From: Glycine soja
Taxonomy: Eukaryota > Streptophyta > Magnoliopsida > Fabales > Fabaceae
Reading direction: 5' to 3'
DNA: 64,000 nt
Assembly: GCF_004193775.1 (NCBI RefSeq)
Contig: NC_041006.1
Location: 23,777,744 to 23,841,743 of the forward strand
Made by a program: the position numbers and the translations under genes. Each line of letters opens with the position of its first letter. Position 1 is the stretch's first letter. A model generated the notes under the pieces. It was given only the letters and a program-made list of their open reading frames with translations, had not been told where the DNA came from and did not search any database. Shown one piece after another: positions 24,115 through 36,438 of this stretch.

Positions 24115-24345
24115 TTAAATATAAAGGGAGCCAATCATACATGTGTACTGCTTTTCAAAAGTATCATTATCTTTCTTATCCTTTTCAATGACAGTGGATG
24201 GATGCATAGGGGTAACCATTGATTTGGCGTTATCCATTCTGAACCTCTTTAAAAAGTCCTTTGTATATTTCTCTTGATGAATGAATATGACATCATCTTT
24301 TTGAATGATTTGAAGTCCTAGAAAGAACTTTAGCTCTCCCATCAT
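24115..24345 (-). pseudogene. Element B reverse transcriptase fragment (RVT_2 end)
   Basis: The 76-codon minus-strand segment starts with GELKFFLGLQI and includes HQEKYTKDFLKRFRM and TPMHPS, the conserved end of the Ty1/copia reverse transcriptase domain that follows the YVDD box. The catalytic YVDD region itself is not found to its right, and RNase H is missing to its left, so only a scrap of the enzyme remains. It lies between integrase-derived sequence and the env-like ORF, in the normal copia order. Confidence 0.85.
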
Positions 24346-24933
24346 GCTTATTTCAAATCTCCAATGATGAGATTTGGAGGATGAGAGGAGACAAATCTCA
24401 AACTCTTTGGCATATAAGCTTTTGTTGTCTGTTCCGAGCTTTGTCTTTTCAGGCCTTTCTAAGGTGTCTCAAAAGGATTTTTCTCAGTTTTCTTTAGACT
24501 TTTTGATACTGGTATGTTGTTATGAGAATTTTTATTGGCCTTTTTTCTCTCCATTTCTTCGTCTAAATTTGCAATCTTTCTCTTCTCAAGTTTGCTATCA
24601 TGTTAATCAAATACAACTTGAGTCCTTAGATTGTAGATTCTGTAAACTTTAAAGGATAAAGAGTAACCAAGAAAAATGACTGTCTCAATTTTCATCAAAC
24701 TTCCCAAGGTTTTATTTGTTGTTTAAAATATAGCATGCACAACAAAAAATGTGAAAGTATGACACACACTTGTTTTTCCTCCTTTCCATAATTCATATGG
24801 AGTCTTGTTCAGAACCTTTCCAATAGAAACTATGTTCAGAATGTAGTATGTTGGGTTATAGCTTCTGCCAAAAAATAGTTTTGTATGTTAGACTCACTTA
24901 TAAGGATATATTTCTCCTTTCCACAACACAATT
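24346..24933 (-). pseudogene. Element B post-integrase region, degenerate
   Basis: Minus-strand sequence near 24660-24710 reads as KLGKFD followed by a stop, the landmark just before the linker between integrase and RT in copia elements. The remaining frames are full of stops. Most of the RT domain, including its catalytic motifs, appears to have been deleted between about 24350 and 24650. Confidence 0.5.
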
Positions 24934-25480
24934 CTATGGAGGTATTATTGGACAAGAAAAATTATAGGGGATACCATTTTCATCAAAGAAGGTTTTAAAG
25001 AATTTTTTTTTCAAATCTCCCCCATGATCACTTGTACAAAGACTATTTTCAATTTTTTTTTTCATTTTGAACTTTCTTATAAAACTTTCTAAATGCTTCA
25101 AAAGACTTATCCTTATGAGAAAGAAATAAAACCATGTGAATCTAGAGAATGCATCAACTATCACAAATCCATATCTCTACCCACACAGGCTAAGTGTTTT
25201 GGGTGGGCCAAACAAGTCTATGTGCAGTAGTTCTAGGACTCTCTATGATGTTACTGCATTTTTGTGTTGGAAACTATATTTGGTTTGCCTACCTTTGGCA
25301 CATGCTTCATACACTATCTTTTTCAAATTTGATATTTGGTAAGCCTCTGACAAGCTTATGCTTGGATAGTTTGGACAATGTTTTCATGTTAAGATGACCT
25401 ATTCTCTTGTGCCATACCCATTTATCATTCTCAAAGGTTGTTAGACAGGATTGACTGGGTAGGGAATCCCTAGACAAGGT
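24934..25480 (-). pseudogene. Element B integrase (GAG_pre-integrase plus rve core)
   Basis: The open piece 24934-25164 encodes VDAFSRFTWFYF, then SDHGGDL and NGIPYNFSCP, matching the copia integrase core (rve); the Asp of SDHGG is one of the DDE residues. To the right, 25200-25430 in broken frames contains RIGHLNMKTLSKLSKHKLV and GLPNIKFEK, the zinc-binding pre-integrase segment. Several in-frame stops separate the two. Integrase would insert the cDNA; this copy is inactive. Confidence 0.82.
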
Positions 25481-25615
25481 TTCTCTCTCACACTACATAG
25501 AATAAGATTTTTCCAAGTAATGGTTCTTTAATCAGACAAACATTGGGTTCAAACTTAACTTCATAGCCATTGTCACAGAGCTGAATCATGCTTAGAAGAT
25601 TATGTTTCAACTTTT

Positions 25616-25860
25616 TCACATACTAAACATTTTCAATCTAAATAAAGTTTGATTTACCAATTTTACCAAGTCCTTTGATGAGGCTTTTTTGTTATCTCCA
25701 AAGGCAACAAACCCTCCATCCTTTCTACTCTCAAGGTTGAGGAATTTGCTTTTGTCTCTAGTCATATGCCTGGAGCATCCACTGTCCAAGAACCACAACT
25801 TTTTCCTTTTGTTGTTGAACAAACATTCCTACACCAGAAAGAAGTAAAATCTTAGATACC
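25616..25860 (-). pseudogene. Element B aspartic protease
   Basis: The segment encodes WFLDSGCSRHMTRDKSKF and VAFGDN, the copia retropepsin signature; DSG is the active-site triad. The frame stops at 25616. It lies between the zinc-knuckle region and integrase as in autonomous copia elements. Confidence 0.85.
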
Positions 25861-26672
25861 CATAGTTTCTCAGGTCCTTGCATGTTAGTTACCTTTCTGA
25901 AATGAATGTTCTTTTTGTAACATTTTGAGGTTTGGTGTCCCCATCGATTATAGTTAGAGCATTTCCTCTTGGCCTTCTTGTTTATTTCAAACTTTTGAAA
26001 TGCTTTTCTAGGATTTTGATTGAAACCTAAGCAAGTTCTATCATAAAAGCTTCTCTGGATTCCAATCAGTTTATCCAAAGTTGTTTGTGCCTACTACAAA
26101 GTTAGCTAATTCTTTTGGTAGTTTCTCGACCTTCTCCTTCAAAACTTTGTTTTCATTTTTAAGTTGAGTTTGATTAAAAAAAGATAACTCATTTTGTTGT
26201 GGTCTCTCTTTTTAGTTTTTACTGTTCATAAAGTTTGAAATGAGATTCTTGCAGACAATGGTTTTTCATTATCCATTCTAAGCTTCTCAATTTCTTTCTA
26301 AGCATAAGAAATTTGCTCCTTCACATGAACACATTTCTAAGTTAAAATATAAGAGTCATTAAGTAGATTATCAAAAACTTGTTCTAACTCTTTATGATAT
26401 GAAAAATCTAAAACACTTTCAAAGTCAAATACCTCTTCTGTGTCAAAATCTGCCATGAGACACAGGTTGGTAGCATGCTCCTAATCTCTCTCAGAGGGTG
26501 ATGAATTTGTGTCATCCTGCATAGCCATATGGCCTTCTTCTTTGGGTCTCCCTTTCTGAAATATTTCTTAAGAAAATGACAGTCGAATTTGATGTGGCCA
26601 GGCTTGTTGCATTCAAAGCATCTAACTTGCTTAGAAATTTCTTCTTGTTGGAAATCTCTTTTAGAGAGGTTC
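25861..26672 (-). pseudogene. gag: Element B gag C-terminal part with two zinc knuckles
   Basis: On the minus strand, near 26575-26625, CFECNKPGHIKFDC is a perfect CX2CX4HX4C knuckle. A second site near 25915-25965 reads CSNYNRWGHQTSKC, where the second Cys is replaced by Tyr. Between them lies heptad-like sequence in broken frames (about 26100-26400). The right end is cut by a solo LTR at 26678. Confidence 0.8.
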
Positions 26673-26677
26673 CTTCT

Positions 26678-27601
26678 TGATGCAATCCTGCCCCCCAAGG
26701 GTATTGGATAGAAGACTCCAAGAGGATTGGGCTAGAGCTGCTAAAGAAGGTCCTAGGGTTCTCATGAACCTAAGGGTAGATTTTTTGAGCCCATGGACCA
26801 AGGTTGGGTCCACTCTTCTTTGTAAATATTAGAATAGGTTTTTTCTTCTTTTGGGCTTGTATTTTGGCCATTATAGTAATATAAGGTTTTAGTCTTGTAT
26901 TTCAGGGCATTTTGAGTTGTCTTTGTAGTAGGGACTTTTTTTTTTGTATTTTCATGTATTTTGGCATGAGGGTGAGCTTAGCTATTATAGGGGGTGTGTA
27001 GCTAAGCTCTAGCTTCTCATCTCAAAGAGGGTGAGCTTAGTTATTAGAGAGGTGTGTGTAGCTAAGCTCCAGCTTCTCTAGGAATCTTTTCAAGGAAGCT
27101 TCTCAAGAAAGTTTCTCAAGGAAGCTTCTCAAGGAGGTGAGCTTAGTTATTAGAGGGGTGTGTGTAGTTAAGCTCTAGCTTCTCAAGAAAGCTTCTCAAG
27201 GAAGCTTTTCAAGGAAGTTTCTCAAGGAAGCTACCTAGGCTATAAATAGAAGCATGTGTAACACTTGCTGTAACTTTGATGAATGAGAGTCTTGTGAGAC
27301 ACAACTCAAAGTTCAACGTCTCTCCCTCTTTTCCTCCTTTAATTTCGTGCTCCCCCTTCTTTCTTTCTCTCTCTCTTTCTTTTCCTCCATTGAAGCATCC
27401 TCTCCAAGCTTCTTATCCAAGGCACATTCTTGGTGGCGAAGCTCCTTCTTCCATGGCTTATTCCCTAGTGGATGACGCCTCTTTTCACCTCTTCTCCTTT
27501 ATCTTCCGCTGCATCTCCATGGTGGAGAATCACCATTGAAGAACCTCATTGAAGCTCAAAGATCCAGCCTCCATAAAAGCTTCACAAGCAAGCTTCCATC
27601 A
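26678..27601 (+). mobile_element. Gypsy-like solo LTR inside element B gag
   Basis: The 924-bp unit starts TGATGCAATCC and ends GCTTCCATCA with perfect duplications CTTCT at 26673-26677 and 27602-27606. A TATAAATAG box at 27241-27249 gives plus orientation. Its first 150 bp match the reverse complement of 21190-21386. Simple tandem copies of CAAG(G/A)AAGCTTCT occur at 27085-27230. Confidence 0.87.
27085..27232. repeat. AAGCTTCTCAAGG tandem array in the LTR
   Basis: A 13-14 bp unit, TCTCAAGGAAGCT with variants, is repeated about eight times around a duplicated 70-bp block beginning GTGAGCTTAGTTATTAGAG. Confidence 0.7.
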
Positions 27602-27606
27602 CTTCT

Positions 27607-28392
27607 TAGCCTTTTTCTCTTTTTGAGCAAGCTTTGAATCTCTTTGATGAGAAAGGCCAATTCTTCTTCATCTTCCACAAAAATCTCATAATCGATATTC
27701 TAAGAATCAGAATATGCTACTGAGTTTAGTGTTGTGGAATGGTGTTTTGTCTTAGTTTTCTTACAATCCTTGAGTGTTATTGCTTCCCCTTTAGGTAGCT
27801 TCATCTCATCCATCAGCTCTTACTCATGAACCTTTAGTGAGCCAATAAGTTCATCCATTGCCAAAATTTTCAGGTTTTTGGTTTCTTTTATGGTAGTGAC
27901 CTTTGGTCTCCAGATTTTAGGCTGACTTCTTAGAATCTTCTTGATTCTCTGGTGTGTGGTCTTTCTTTCTACTAAAGCATTCAAATAGTGAATTTGGTGA
28001 ACATATCTTCTATGGACTCATGTTCCTGCATCTTAAATATCTCATACTTGTGAGTTAGAATATTGACTTTTGAGTCTTTTACTTGATTTGTACCCTCATG
28101 TGTTGTTCTAAATGTATTCTAGATTTCCTGAGAAGTTTCACATTCTTCTACTCTGTCATACTTTGGTATACTTAGAGCACATGATAGAAAAAACATCACC
28201 CAAGAGTTCAAGAGGGCTCTTGCTCTCTCATATGGGGTCCATTCCTCTTTAGGTTTGTCTATCACTAGTCCAACCTTAGTTTTTTTTGTTAGCTTGTAAG
28301 GACCAATCTCTATGATGCCCTATAGAAAAAACACCTTATGATTCCATGAACAACTTCATTCTTCCTTTCTAATAGTAAAACTATTTTCCATG
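27607..28392 (-). pseudogene. gag: Element B gag, UBN2-type domain
   Basis: Minus-strand frames across 27940-28380 contain the landmarks of the UBN2 gag family found in copia elements: a VEECETSQEIW-like segment, THEGT, and HKYEIFKM, then EDMFTKF. An acidic stretch and ELAF near 27650 match the region before the zinc knuckle. Several stops occur. Both ends are solo-LTR insertion points, and the ORF continues beyond each. Confidence 0.72.
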
Positions 28393-28397
28393 AAAGT

Positions 28398-29671
28398 TGT
28401 TAGACCCTAATTTTATCCGAGTATAATGTTTTATCATTCGAATATGATGTTTTGATCATTGCTAGTCGAATTACAGTGTTTGGCACCGGTTACAGTGCAA
28501 GGCCAAGGAGTCATGCATGGTTTTGATGGTTGTTTGTTAGTTCCGGAAACAAAAGCCACCAGGAGGGGACAAAATGGTCATTTTTTGGAATTTTCTAGAC
28601 CCTAGCTCACCCAGGCTAGCATTTGGCTTGCCTGGGCCATGAAATACCTTTAGCCTTAAGCAAGGGCGAGCTGATACCTTCAAGATGAAGCAACGAGCTT
28701 GCTTGGGCAAGCTGCCCCTGCCCCAAATGGTTTTTTCTATAAATAGCCATGCAGGGGAAGGGTTTTTGGGGTTCAAAGAGTTTAGAAAGGAAGAAAAATG
28801 AAGGGAGAGGAAGGAAAAAGAAGAAAAGTGAAGCCAAGGCACTGCCGAATCGCAACCGAGGATTATTCCCTACATCGCTTCCCTTGCTAGCCTTGTACCC
28901 TGTGCAACAATCGGTTAGTTTTTCTTCCTTTTCTTTTCTTTTCATTTCTTAAGAGTTGAATGTAATCCATGTACCCTTATGGGTCCTCTCTGACATTCGT
29001 ATGTATTCATCTTCTCCCTTCTTATCGTTGGTAATTTCATTTTATTTGTAAGGTTTAATTCTAGCCGATCACCAGTGTTGTGCGATTGTTTTCTTTTCTT
29101 TTGTGAGACTAGAAACTAATAAACACAAATAAATGAAAGGGAAATCAATTCACAAACCAAACTTCCTTTCATCAAATATCACTTGAGATCGTTTCATGGT
29201 CCAATGCCTTAACGACTCTTTGTTCGCAATTAAAATAAATCTTTCAAAAACATAAAATCAATTTAACACACAAACATTCATACTTAAAGAACTACGTAGG
29301 TCTTATTTCTTAATCGCACCTGGGGATACGTAGGAGCAAGGGCAACATGCTTGTCGACTCAAAAAATAAAAATAAAATAATGTAATAAAAGCAATTCACT
29401 ACTCTTGGGAAAATAAATAAGTTTGAAGTCACGTTGCGCATACTCGATCAAAGGATGTCGTCTCTTATGACGGGTGCATGGGGTGCTAATACCTTCCCCA
29501 TGCGTAAACAACTCCCGAACCCATATTTTCAAAATTTGCAGACCTCTTTTGGTTTTCCTAATGTTTTCCTTAAATAAACTTTGGTGGCGACTCCACTCGT
29601 TTTCTCCCAAGGAGACGAATGTGCTTTCTTCTATATGCCTTTGTCGTCCCGTTGTGAGGTAGGTTGCAACA
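28398..29671 (+). mobile_element. Gypsy-type solo LTR inside element B gag
   Basis: The 1274-bp unit starts TGTTAGACCC and ends GGTTGCAACA. The flanks are AAAGT (28393-28397) and AAAGC (29672-29676), a duplication with one mismatch. A TATAAATAG box at 28738-28746 gives plus orientation. Near 29582 it contains GGTGGCGACTCCACT, common in soybean gypsy LTR ends. No internal genes are present. Confidence 0.8.
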
Positions 29672-29676
29672 AAAGC

Positions 29677-29790
29677 CTTGAGGCCTATTGGTTGAAGCAC
29701 CTTTAGGCATGAACATAGTTGCAGCTTGTCCAGCCATCACTTCTTCCAAGATTTTCCTTTCAGACTCTCAAGTGTGCTTAACCCTAAGAG
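29677..29790 (-). pseudogene. gag: Element B gag N-terminus
   Basis: Minus-strand sequence encodes a short stretch with GQAATMFMPKG just downstream of the primer-binding site and continues, after removing the solo LTR, into the gag frame at 28392. It is only about 35 codons. Confidence 0.5.
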
Positions 29791-29794
29791 TTAA

Positions 29795-29806
29795 GCTTTG
29801 ATGCCA
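29795..29806 (-). other. Primer-binding site of element B
   Basis: On the minus strand TGGCATCAAAGC lies 7 bp after the LTR end. It differs by two bases from TGGTATCAGAGC, complementary to initiator tRNA-Met, the primer of most plant copia elements. Confidence 0.7.
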
Positions 29807-29813
29807 ATTGAAG

Positions 29814-31640
29814 TGACAAAAATACCACAAAAGGAGACAGTTCTTTGATTGTGTTTTCACAAACTTTGATTGTTTCTACCAACTTTGATTATTTATTATA
29901 AATAAATCATATTCCAATATAAGTTCAAAAAGAGATAGTTTAGAATGAAAAATTGTTCAGAGCTCAGAACAAAAACACAAGTAGTTTTGGAAAAAAGGTT
30001 TCCATAATTCAAAGATTTATTTTAAAACATGTTTAGTTGAAAAGACTTTGATAAAAAAAAGTTTAGTTTTAAGGTATTTGTCAAAGGAGTTTTCTGCCTT
30101 AGTGATAAACAAAAGCTAGTAAATAATTTATAGATTAAAATCAATGTAAATAAAGAAAGGAACAAGATGATGCACAATGATTTTTATACTAGTTCACCCC
30201 AACCTTGGGTTACGTCCAGTCCTCACCCTTCAAGTTGAGATTTCACTAACACAACCAGCCACTATCGAACCAGCAAACCACTGGATTTCAACAACCTGCC
30301 AGTAACCCCACTGGACTTCACACCTAGCCACAACTAGATTGGCTACATTATTGGTTAAAACCTTTGGCAGCCACTTGTTGGACTCTCAACAACAAAGGGT
30401 CTCTGTGTTTTGATTGCACAAATACAAATCTCTCCTTACAAGAGGGTTTCCACTCAAGAAATTACAATATCTCACTTTTATCTTAGATCTATATTAGTTT
30501 TGAAGCTTTTACAAAATTAGGTCACTCTTTATTGAGAGAGTTAATGCAAAAATGACATATTTTTGACAAAAAGAACTTGGCTCGAGTTTCTCTCACTAAG
30601 AAGGCTTCAACTTGACTTCATGATGCTCTTTGATGAACTCTTAAAGCTCCAGATAAGATTGTTGAAGTAGAGCCCACACAATTGATAAATTTTTGGATGA
30701 AGAAGAAAAAGGTGACAGGTGTCAACTCATGACAGCTTGTAGAGTCATTTTGAGGTTCCCATTCTGAGGAACCTTTTTTATGAGCATTTTGATGGTACAT
30801 CAAAATGGAGATTATGACATTAGCTAAGAAAGGATCCAAACTTAGGTAGATCCTTGTGATGAAGTTCAACTAATATATATCTTTCCGAAGTAGCACAACT
30901 TCATCAATCTTAACACAGCTTCACAACACAAAACATTTTGAAGTATATTGCTTTGTAAAAACACAATGAAGGAACAATTGTTAGTGTGTTAGTGTTCTTT
31001 CCAAGGTTAGACTGCATATATCTTTAGTATTCTATTTTAGTGTTTCTCATTAGATCTTCTCATGGACAATTTCATCTTTTGACTTGGCTACATCTTCCAA
31101 TGCAGTTACCATTCCCTTTCTGATGTGCCATCAGTGTGTGTGACAACATATAGAAAGTGAGTTTCTATCAACTTTAGTCTTCTAATGCTCCCTTTGTATG
31201 CGTGGCATCATATGGATGACATGATGTTTCCTTTCAGGTGCATTTTGAACCATTCTAAACTTTATTTTGAAGTTCAGTCTTTAGAGTCAAGGTCTTCATC
31301 ATTCTAATGTAGACTTTGATATAGCTTCATTTTGATGTTGGTTGTTTTGTTTGTACCATTTTATGTATCTTCTATGTAAGGCCTTGTTGTCTTGTACTTT
31401 GCCAAAATCAAGTACTCAGAGAGAAGCATTCTTCATCATGTAGATGGGCTTCAAAGGATCTTGTGAGTTCTTTACTCTTTACAATTAGTTTGAGACAACC
31501 TTTCTAAGCATCATTCTAAGGACATTAGAATGCATATACATATCTTCTTAATAAGTTTAACATTGAAACACTTAAGCAGAATGCTAGTTATCACTTAAAA
31601 TCATCATCCTTACAATTTGTGTTGCTAATAGTTTGTTATA
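29814..31640 (-). repeat. 5' LTR of copia element B
   Basis: The left end TGACAAAAATACC (minus strand ends GTCA) is set by the primer-binding site. The right end is set by similarity of 31585-31640 to 6095-6150. The expected minus-strand TG at the right end has decayed to TA. The block 30170-30300 has the 'ATACTAGTTC...CCTTGGGTTACGTCCAGTCC' layout shared by SIRE-type LTRs. Confidence 0.7.
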
Positions 31641-32758
31641 ATTAAAACCATACATGTGGATTCAACATATTAAGTCATGTATTTAATGCATCATTTATTG
31701 AGTAAAATGTGTGGATATGTTATGGTTTAATTATGGAAAAGTATAAAAAGCATGATATTGAACTATGATTGTGTTATGATTATGCTTTGATTTGTTTGGG
31801 ATCATTGGAGTGTGATTTGTTAGGTATGTATATGTTATTGTTGAAGAAAGGAGCAAATGCTTTAGAAAGTTAGTTGTCAAGAAGTGGCTTTCTAGTTATT
31901 TCTATACATGGTAATAAAGTTCAAATGGTTAGTATATCTTGCCTTTCATTTATTTTTCTATTTTCTTCTTTTGTTATTCATGTCCCTCCTCTGTTTGTGC
32001 GATGTTGCTATAGGTTTATCTTTATTGCTTTGATTAAGTTACACCAACTAGCCACTAATACAATATTTATTACGTTGGCACCCTTTTGTGCTTCAATGGT
32101 TGTAGGCTTTTTTTGTTTTCTTGCTTGCACCACCATCACAGTCTTTGTTATTGGCATGCGAGCCTTTTCCATTGTACGCATCTCTTCTAGAAACTCTTAT
32201 TCATTTCTTACAAATATAGGAAGTTTGAAATTTTTCTTGATGTATATGTCTTGAAATTATTTGATATGACATGGTTCTGTTTGACAACGAATGATGTTAT
32301 TTATCTATTCATTCTATTCAATTTTTTACTAATAGACTATTTAGATATATTGACGTAGGTCAATTTACTCCAAATTTTCCAACCCTTATTCCTAGCAACC
32401 ATTTCGACCACCGTTCACTGCTGTTAGAGACAATTTCTAGTGGCATTGCTTCATTTATTTCCCGATCTTCCCTCACTGTCGCCGCAATGCATTGCAATCA
32501 TGTCGCAATGCATTTTCTATGGTTTTAGAAGTTACTTCAAAAACCATAGAAAATAGCAACATCCCATGAATGGAATAGCAACATAGCTACTACTTGTTCT
32601 AAATCTTCGTCACCGCGACTTGTTAGGGTTTCAAGGTCTATAATTTAAAATTTTCTTGTGACCATGAATGGAATAACAACATCCCATGGACCATGCATTA
32701 CTCGTGAATCACTAAGGGTTTAGAAGTTACTTCAAAAACCATAGAAAATAGAGTTTTA
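31641..32758. other. Unassigned AT-rich sequence
   Basis: One open frame at 31874-32254 (126 codons, hydrophobic, Cys/Phe/Ile-rich) has no recognisable relative and no support beyond openness. A strong foldback at 32513-32553 and a partial copy of it near 32720 are listed separately. Nothing else is recognised. Confidence 0.4.
32513..32553. repeat. 14-bp perfect foldback
   Basis: TTTTCTATGGTTTT (32513-32526) and AAAACCATAGAAAA (32540-32553) are exact reverse complements around a 13-nt loop. The right arm with its loop recurs at about 32719-32753, and CATGAATGGAATA.CAACATC also occurs twice nearby, so a local duplication is involved. Confidence 0.8.
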
Positions 32759-33790
32759 TGGTCCACCCATATCAACTCCAATATCAAGATAAATTCACAA
32801 AACTAAGGTTTACAAAAAAAGGGAATAACACACAAAATTTATACTGGTTCAGTCCTCAAGAGAACCTACATCCAATTGTTCTAAGATTCCTTAGAACTTC
32901 CACTATTAGAGAATCAAGTACAAACACTATGTACATACAATTTTCTAAAATTCTACTTTTCCCATGAACCCTACAAGAGAAATCCCAAAATCTTATTGAA
33001 CCCTACAACAAGAAATTCCAAGAGTTGAAACCCCATCAACTCAGAAAGCCCTTGGTAACCCTAACCAAGATGAAGAAAGTAGAAATAAATCAAAATTGGA
33101 TTGAATACACCTTGATGTACATATCACAACATCATCATTCTCATCCTTTGATTATCAACTCATGATGAAGAATGAATGAATCTTGATCAAATTGAATCTC
33201 TTGAAGAAATGTAGAGTAATTCCCTTAAATTATTCTTAGAATGTGTTTTCTAAAAGATAAGATCATATCAAGAGTCACTAATGAGAAACAACAAGTGAGG
33301 ATGTTTATAATTTTTACAACTAAAACTAATTCAACTAATTATCAAATATGGTAATTGATTAATTCATTCATATCCCTTCTTGTTCTGCATTTTCAGAAAC
33401 GTGGTAATCGATTATCTCATTTCATAGAGAGCTTCTCAAGCTTCTATGTTTCTGGAATAATCGATTATCAAATTGGTAATAAATTATTTTGACAAACAAA
33501 AAGCGCCTAAAGTTTCCAAAGGCAATCTAATCGATTACTATATGTGGTAATCGATTATCTTGAGCCAAAGAGTATTCCTTTTTCTGAAATTGACTTATAT
33601 AATCGATTGTTGAAACTGGTAATTGATTAATTCGATGATACTTGCCAAATTTCAAGTAGAAGTAAGGCTTGTTGCTTGTTCTAATACTTCGTAATCGATT
33701 ACACTGTGTTGAACTCATTACTTCTAAGAGACTAAGATCAATTCATTAATCTACCATGTTTGACTTCTACTAAGCATGGATATAAGAAAA
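32759..33790 (-). repeat. Copia (SIRE-like) LTR remnant
   Basis: It contains the LTR landmark of a GAACCAGTATAAA-like site (minus strand, near 32840) followed by the 'CCTACATCCAATTG' block, then several TAATCGATTA palindromes at 33405-33710, as in the other SIRE-type LTRs here. Exact ends and a target duplication were not found. Confidence 0.5.
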
Positions 33791-35048
33791 CTAAGACTAT
33801 ATCACTCGTCATGCCTAATCTAAAAACATCCAATACAAATGCCACATCTTTTAAAACTTGTTTGACATTGTAAAATGATTAAAACAAAATCCTAAGGCTA
33901 ATTTTCTTTGATTCAATAGATAGGAGAATGATCTAATTCAAATCTCAATCATATCTTATCTTATCAAATCTAATTTGATGTTATCAAATCTTATTCAATT
34001 AGATATACAAATGATTATCTTATTTGATTAGATATATAGATAATTAATTAAATCATATATAATAATTATCTTTTCAAATTGCATCTTATTTAATTAAATT
34101 TTATTTAATTAAAAATGTAGTTAATTGATTAAATTATATTTTATTAATTAATCGTGAACTAAATCAAATCCAATTTAATCTATTCAACTGCTCTAATTGA
34201 TTACGTTATGTGTGTAACCCTGTAGGTTTCTACTATGTTGATATATAATATTATCTTTATAATATAGACAATGATTGATATCTAGCAATGTATCACTACC
34301 TCCCAACCCATGAGAAAATTGATGATTCAATTTCAACCTTGTCGGAATCATTTGCACCATGTAGCCTTTGTCACTTTGTCTAAATGTCTTAATTGAGCAT
34401 GACACATAAGAGTGTTATCCTCGTTAAGCTCAATCATTTATTTCTTGATATACAAGTACATGTCTAAATACAAATGGGTCAAATATCTCATATTAGTCCA
34501 TCTACACGTGATCATGCATATTGCATGTCTCACTCTACCGAGAAGCCTATAGACATAACTCTTGTTGTTTAGGAAGGATGAATCATATCTACATCACTCA
34601 CATCCCTCAACATGCTTCATTGTAGATCCAATTACCATCTTTATAATTACCATGTTACAGATGATATTTGATAGCATTTTGATAGCATTAAAGCCTACGT
34701 TTCCTATTTGTAGGAATTACAGTGACTTCAATTTGAAGGATAACTATTAGATTATGGTTGCCATGAGAAGCATTCATGACACTTACGTAACTATTATGAA
34801 TGAAGTCTTCTCATAGTGGTCTATCTAGTATAATATTACTCCTAATATTCATACTTGTGTGCCAACTTGATATCTCATATTCATGACTTGTGAGATGTGG
34901 TCATCATGTTACCCCCATAATAGTTTTAATGCATTATGTTACTCCCACAACAGTCTTGGTTGACAATGATACTTTGACTAGAGACTGAGACACTTGAATT
35001 CTATTCTATTATTCAATGAATTTCACATCATCAAATAGTCCATCTCAT
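33791..35048. other. AT-rich non-coding sequence, probably LTR-derived
   Basis: The part 33900-34190 is very AT-rich with TTAATTAAAT-like repeats. The part 34190-35040 is ordinary-complexity sequence without coding potential that could be part of a large LTR. No ends identified. Confidence 0.3.
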
Positions 35049-35076
35049 TATATATATATATATATATATATATAAT
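35049..35076. repeat. (TA)n microsatellite
   Basis: About 14 uninterrupted TA units. Confidence 0.95.
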
Positions 35077-36030
35077 CAAACCCCCATCAATTCACAATTG
35101 TTGATTGTTGTGCTCGAACCCCATCATGGTTACTAATAACCACAACCTCAACCTCATTGAAAGGAGGGGAAAATACCTTAGAGCACAAGCATAAAAAAAA
35201 AAACAAGTGATGCCTTCCAAAGAAGGATTCAAAAACCTTTGTGTTTGTTTATTGCCTTGCAAGATCTAGGAATTTGGTGTTTAAATTATAAAGAGTAACG
35301 ATGATTTTGATTTGGAACAATGACGAACTAATCAACGACATTGACATTTTTTGTTTCACAAGTTCACTCGAAGGACAAGAAGCTCATCTTCACCACCAAC
35401 AATTCCTGGAAGTCACAGATTCAATATGCCGAAAAGTTCCAATTGGGAATTTCTGTTTCATTGTTTGCTCTTTGTTCGTTTGCATTCAATTTGACTTCGA
35501 TATTCTCTTAATTGTAGTAATGATTTGAATCAGATCGTGCTTACCTTTTCCAATTTGTAGTGGGGGAATTAATGGTCTTTTTGCTGGTGTTGTCGCTTAC
35601 AATATTTGTGTAAATGCCACTTGTCGAAAATTGCCTTAGGCAGAGGCAAAAGATAGTTAGTTAGCAGGCTGGGAAGAGATTGAGGGAGGGATAATTTGAT
35701 CTAGATGATGTAGAATGTAACCTATTAGATGAGATTGATCGATTGGCTCAAAATTGTGGTCCATGAGGGACCATCTATTAAGGCAATCCAATATAGCCTT
35801 CTACATTTAATACGTTATAAATTTCAAGAGTGTGTACGTTCTTTGTACATGATGTATGTTATGCATATGTAAATATTTATGTAATAGTTCATTTGCAATC
35901 AAGTAAAAAAATAAATTAAATTATTTTCTTAAACTGTTTGAGTGTTTTCCCTTCTCTTTTCATATTTCTTTTTTCCTTCGGTTTTTGTTTTTATTTTTAA
36001 TTATTACATTTTCATATTTTCTATCTGCTA

Positions 36031-36033
<3 letters not shown>
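35077..36033. other. No recognised gene
   Basis: An open frame at 35301-35528 (75 codons) has no recognised similarity. A poly-A run at about 35194 and a GC-poorer composition follow. I see no supported feature. Confidence 0.35.

Positions 36034-36104
<71 letters not shown>
36034..36104. repeat. (TA)n microsatellite
   Basis: About 35 uninterrupted AT/TA units. Confidence 0.95.
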
Positions 36105-36107
<3 letters not shown>

Positions 36108-36438
36108 AAATTGTTCATAAACTTCATCAATACTTCTTAAAGTTTAGTTTTGAGAAATGGTCACTATTTAAAAAGAATATAATAAAAAAAATAAAAATAA
36201 AAAAACCTTTTTTATAAATATAATAAACATGCTCTTAGGATGTGTTTGGCGATAGTGTTATTATCTTTTAGTTTGCATACAAATATTTAATTTAATTACA
36301 CTTTTGATTATTTTATCATTTTTATTTAACAACTTTTGTCTCCATTATTTTCTAATTTGATCTCTCACTTTTTAATTGTAAAATTTTGTTTGATCTATTA
36401 ATTCAATGTCATATATTAAACAAAATTATTGACATGAC

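Noticed and set aside
31874..32254. 126-codon plus-strand hydrophobic ORF
   Set aside because: AT-rich sequence easily gives Phe/Ile-rich open frames; no motif, signal or relative recognised.
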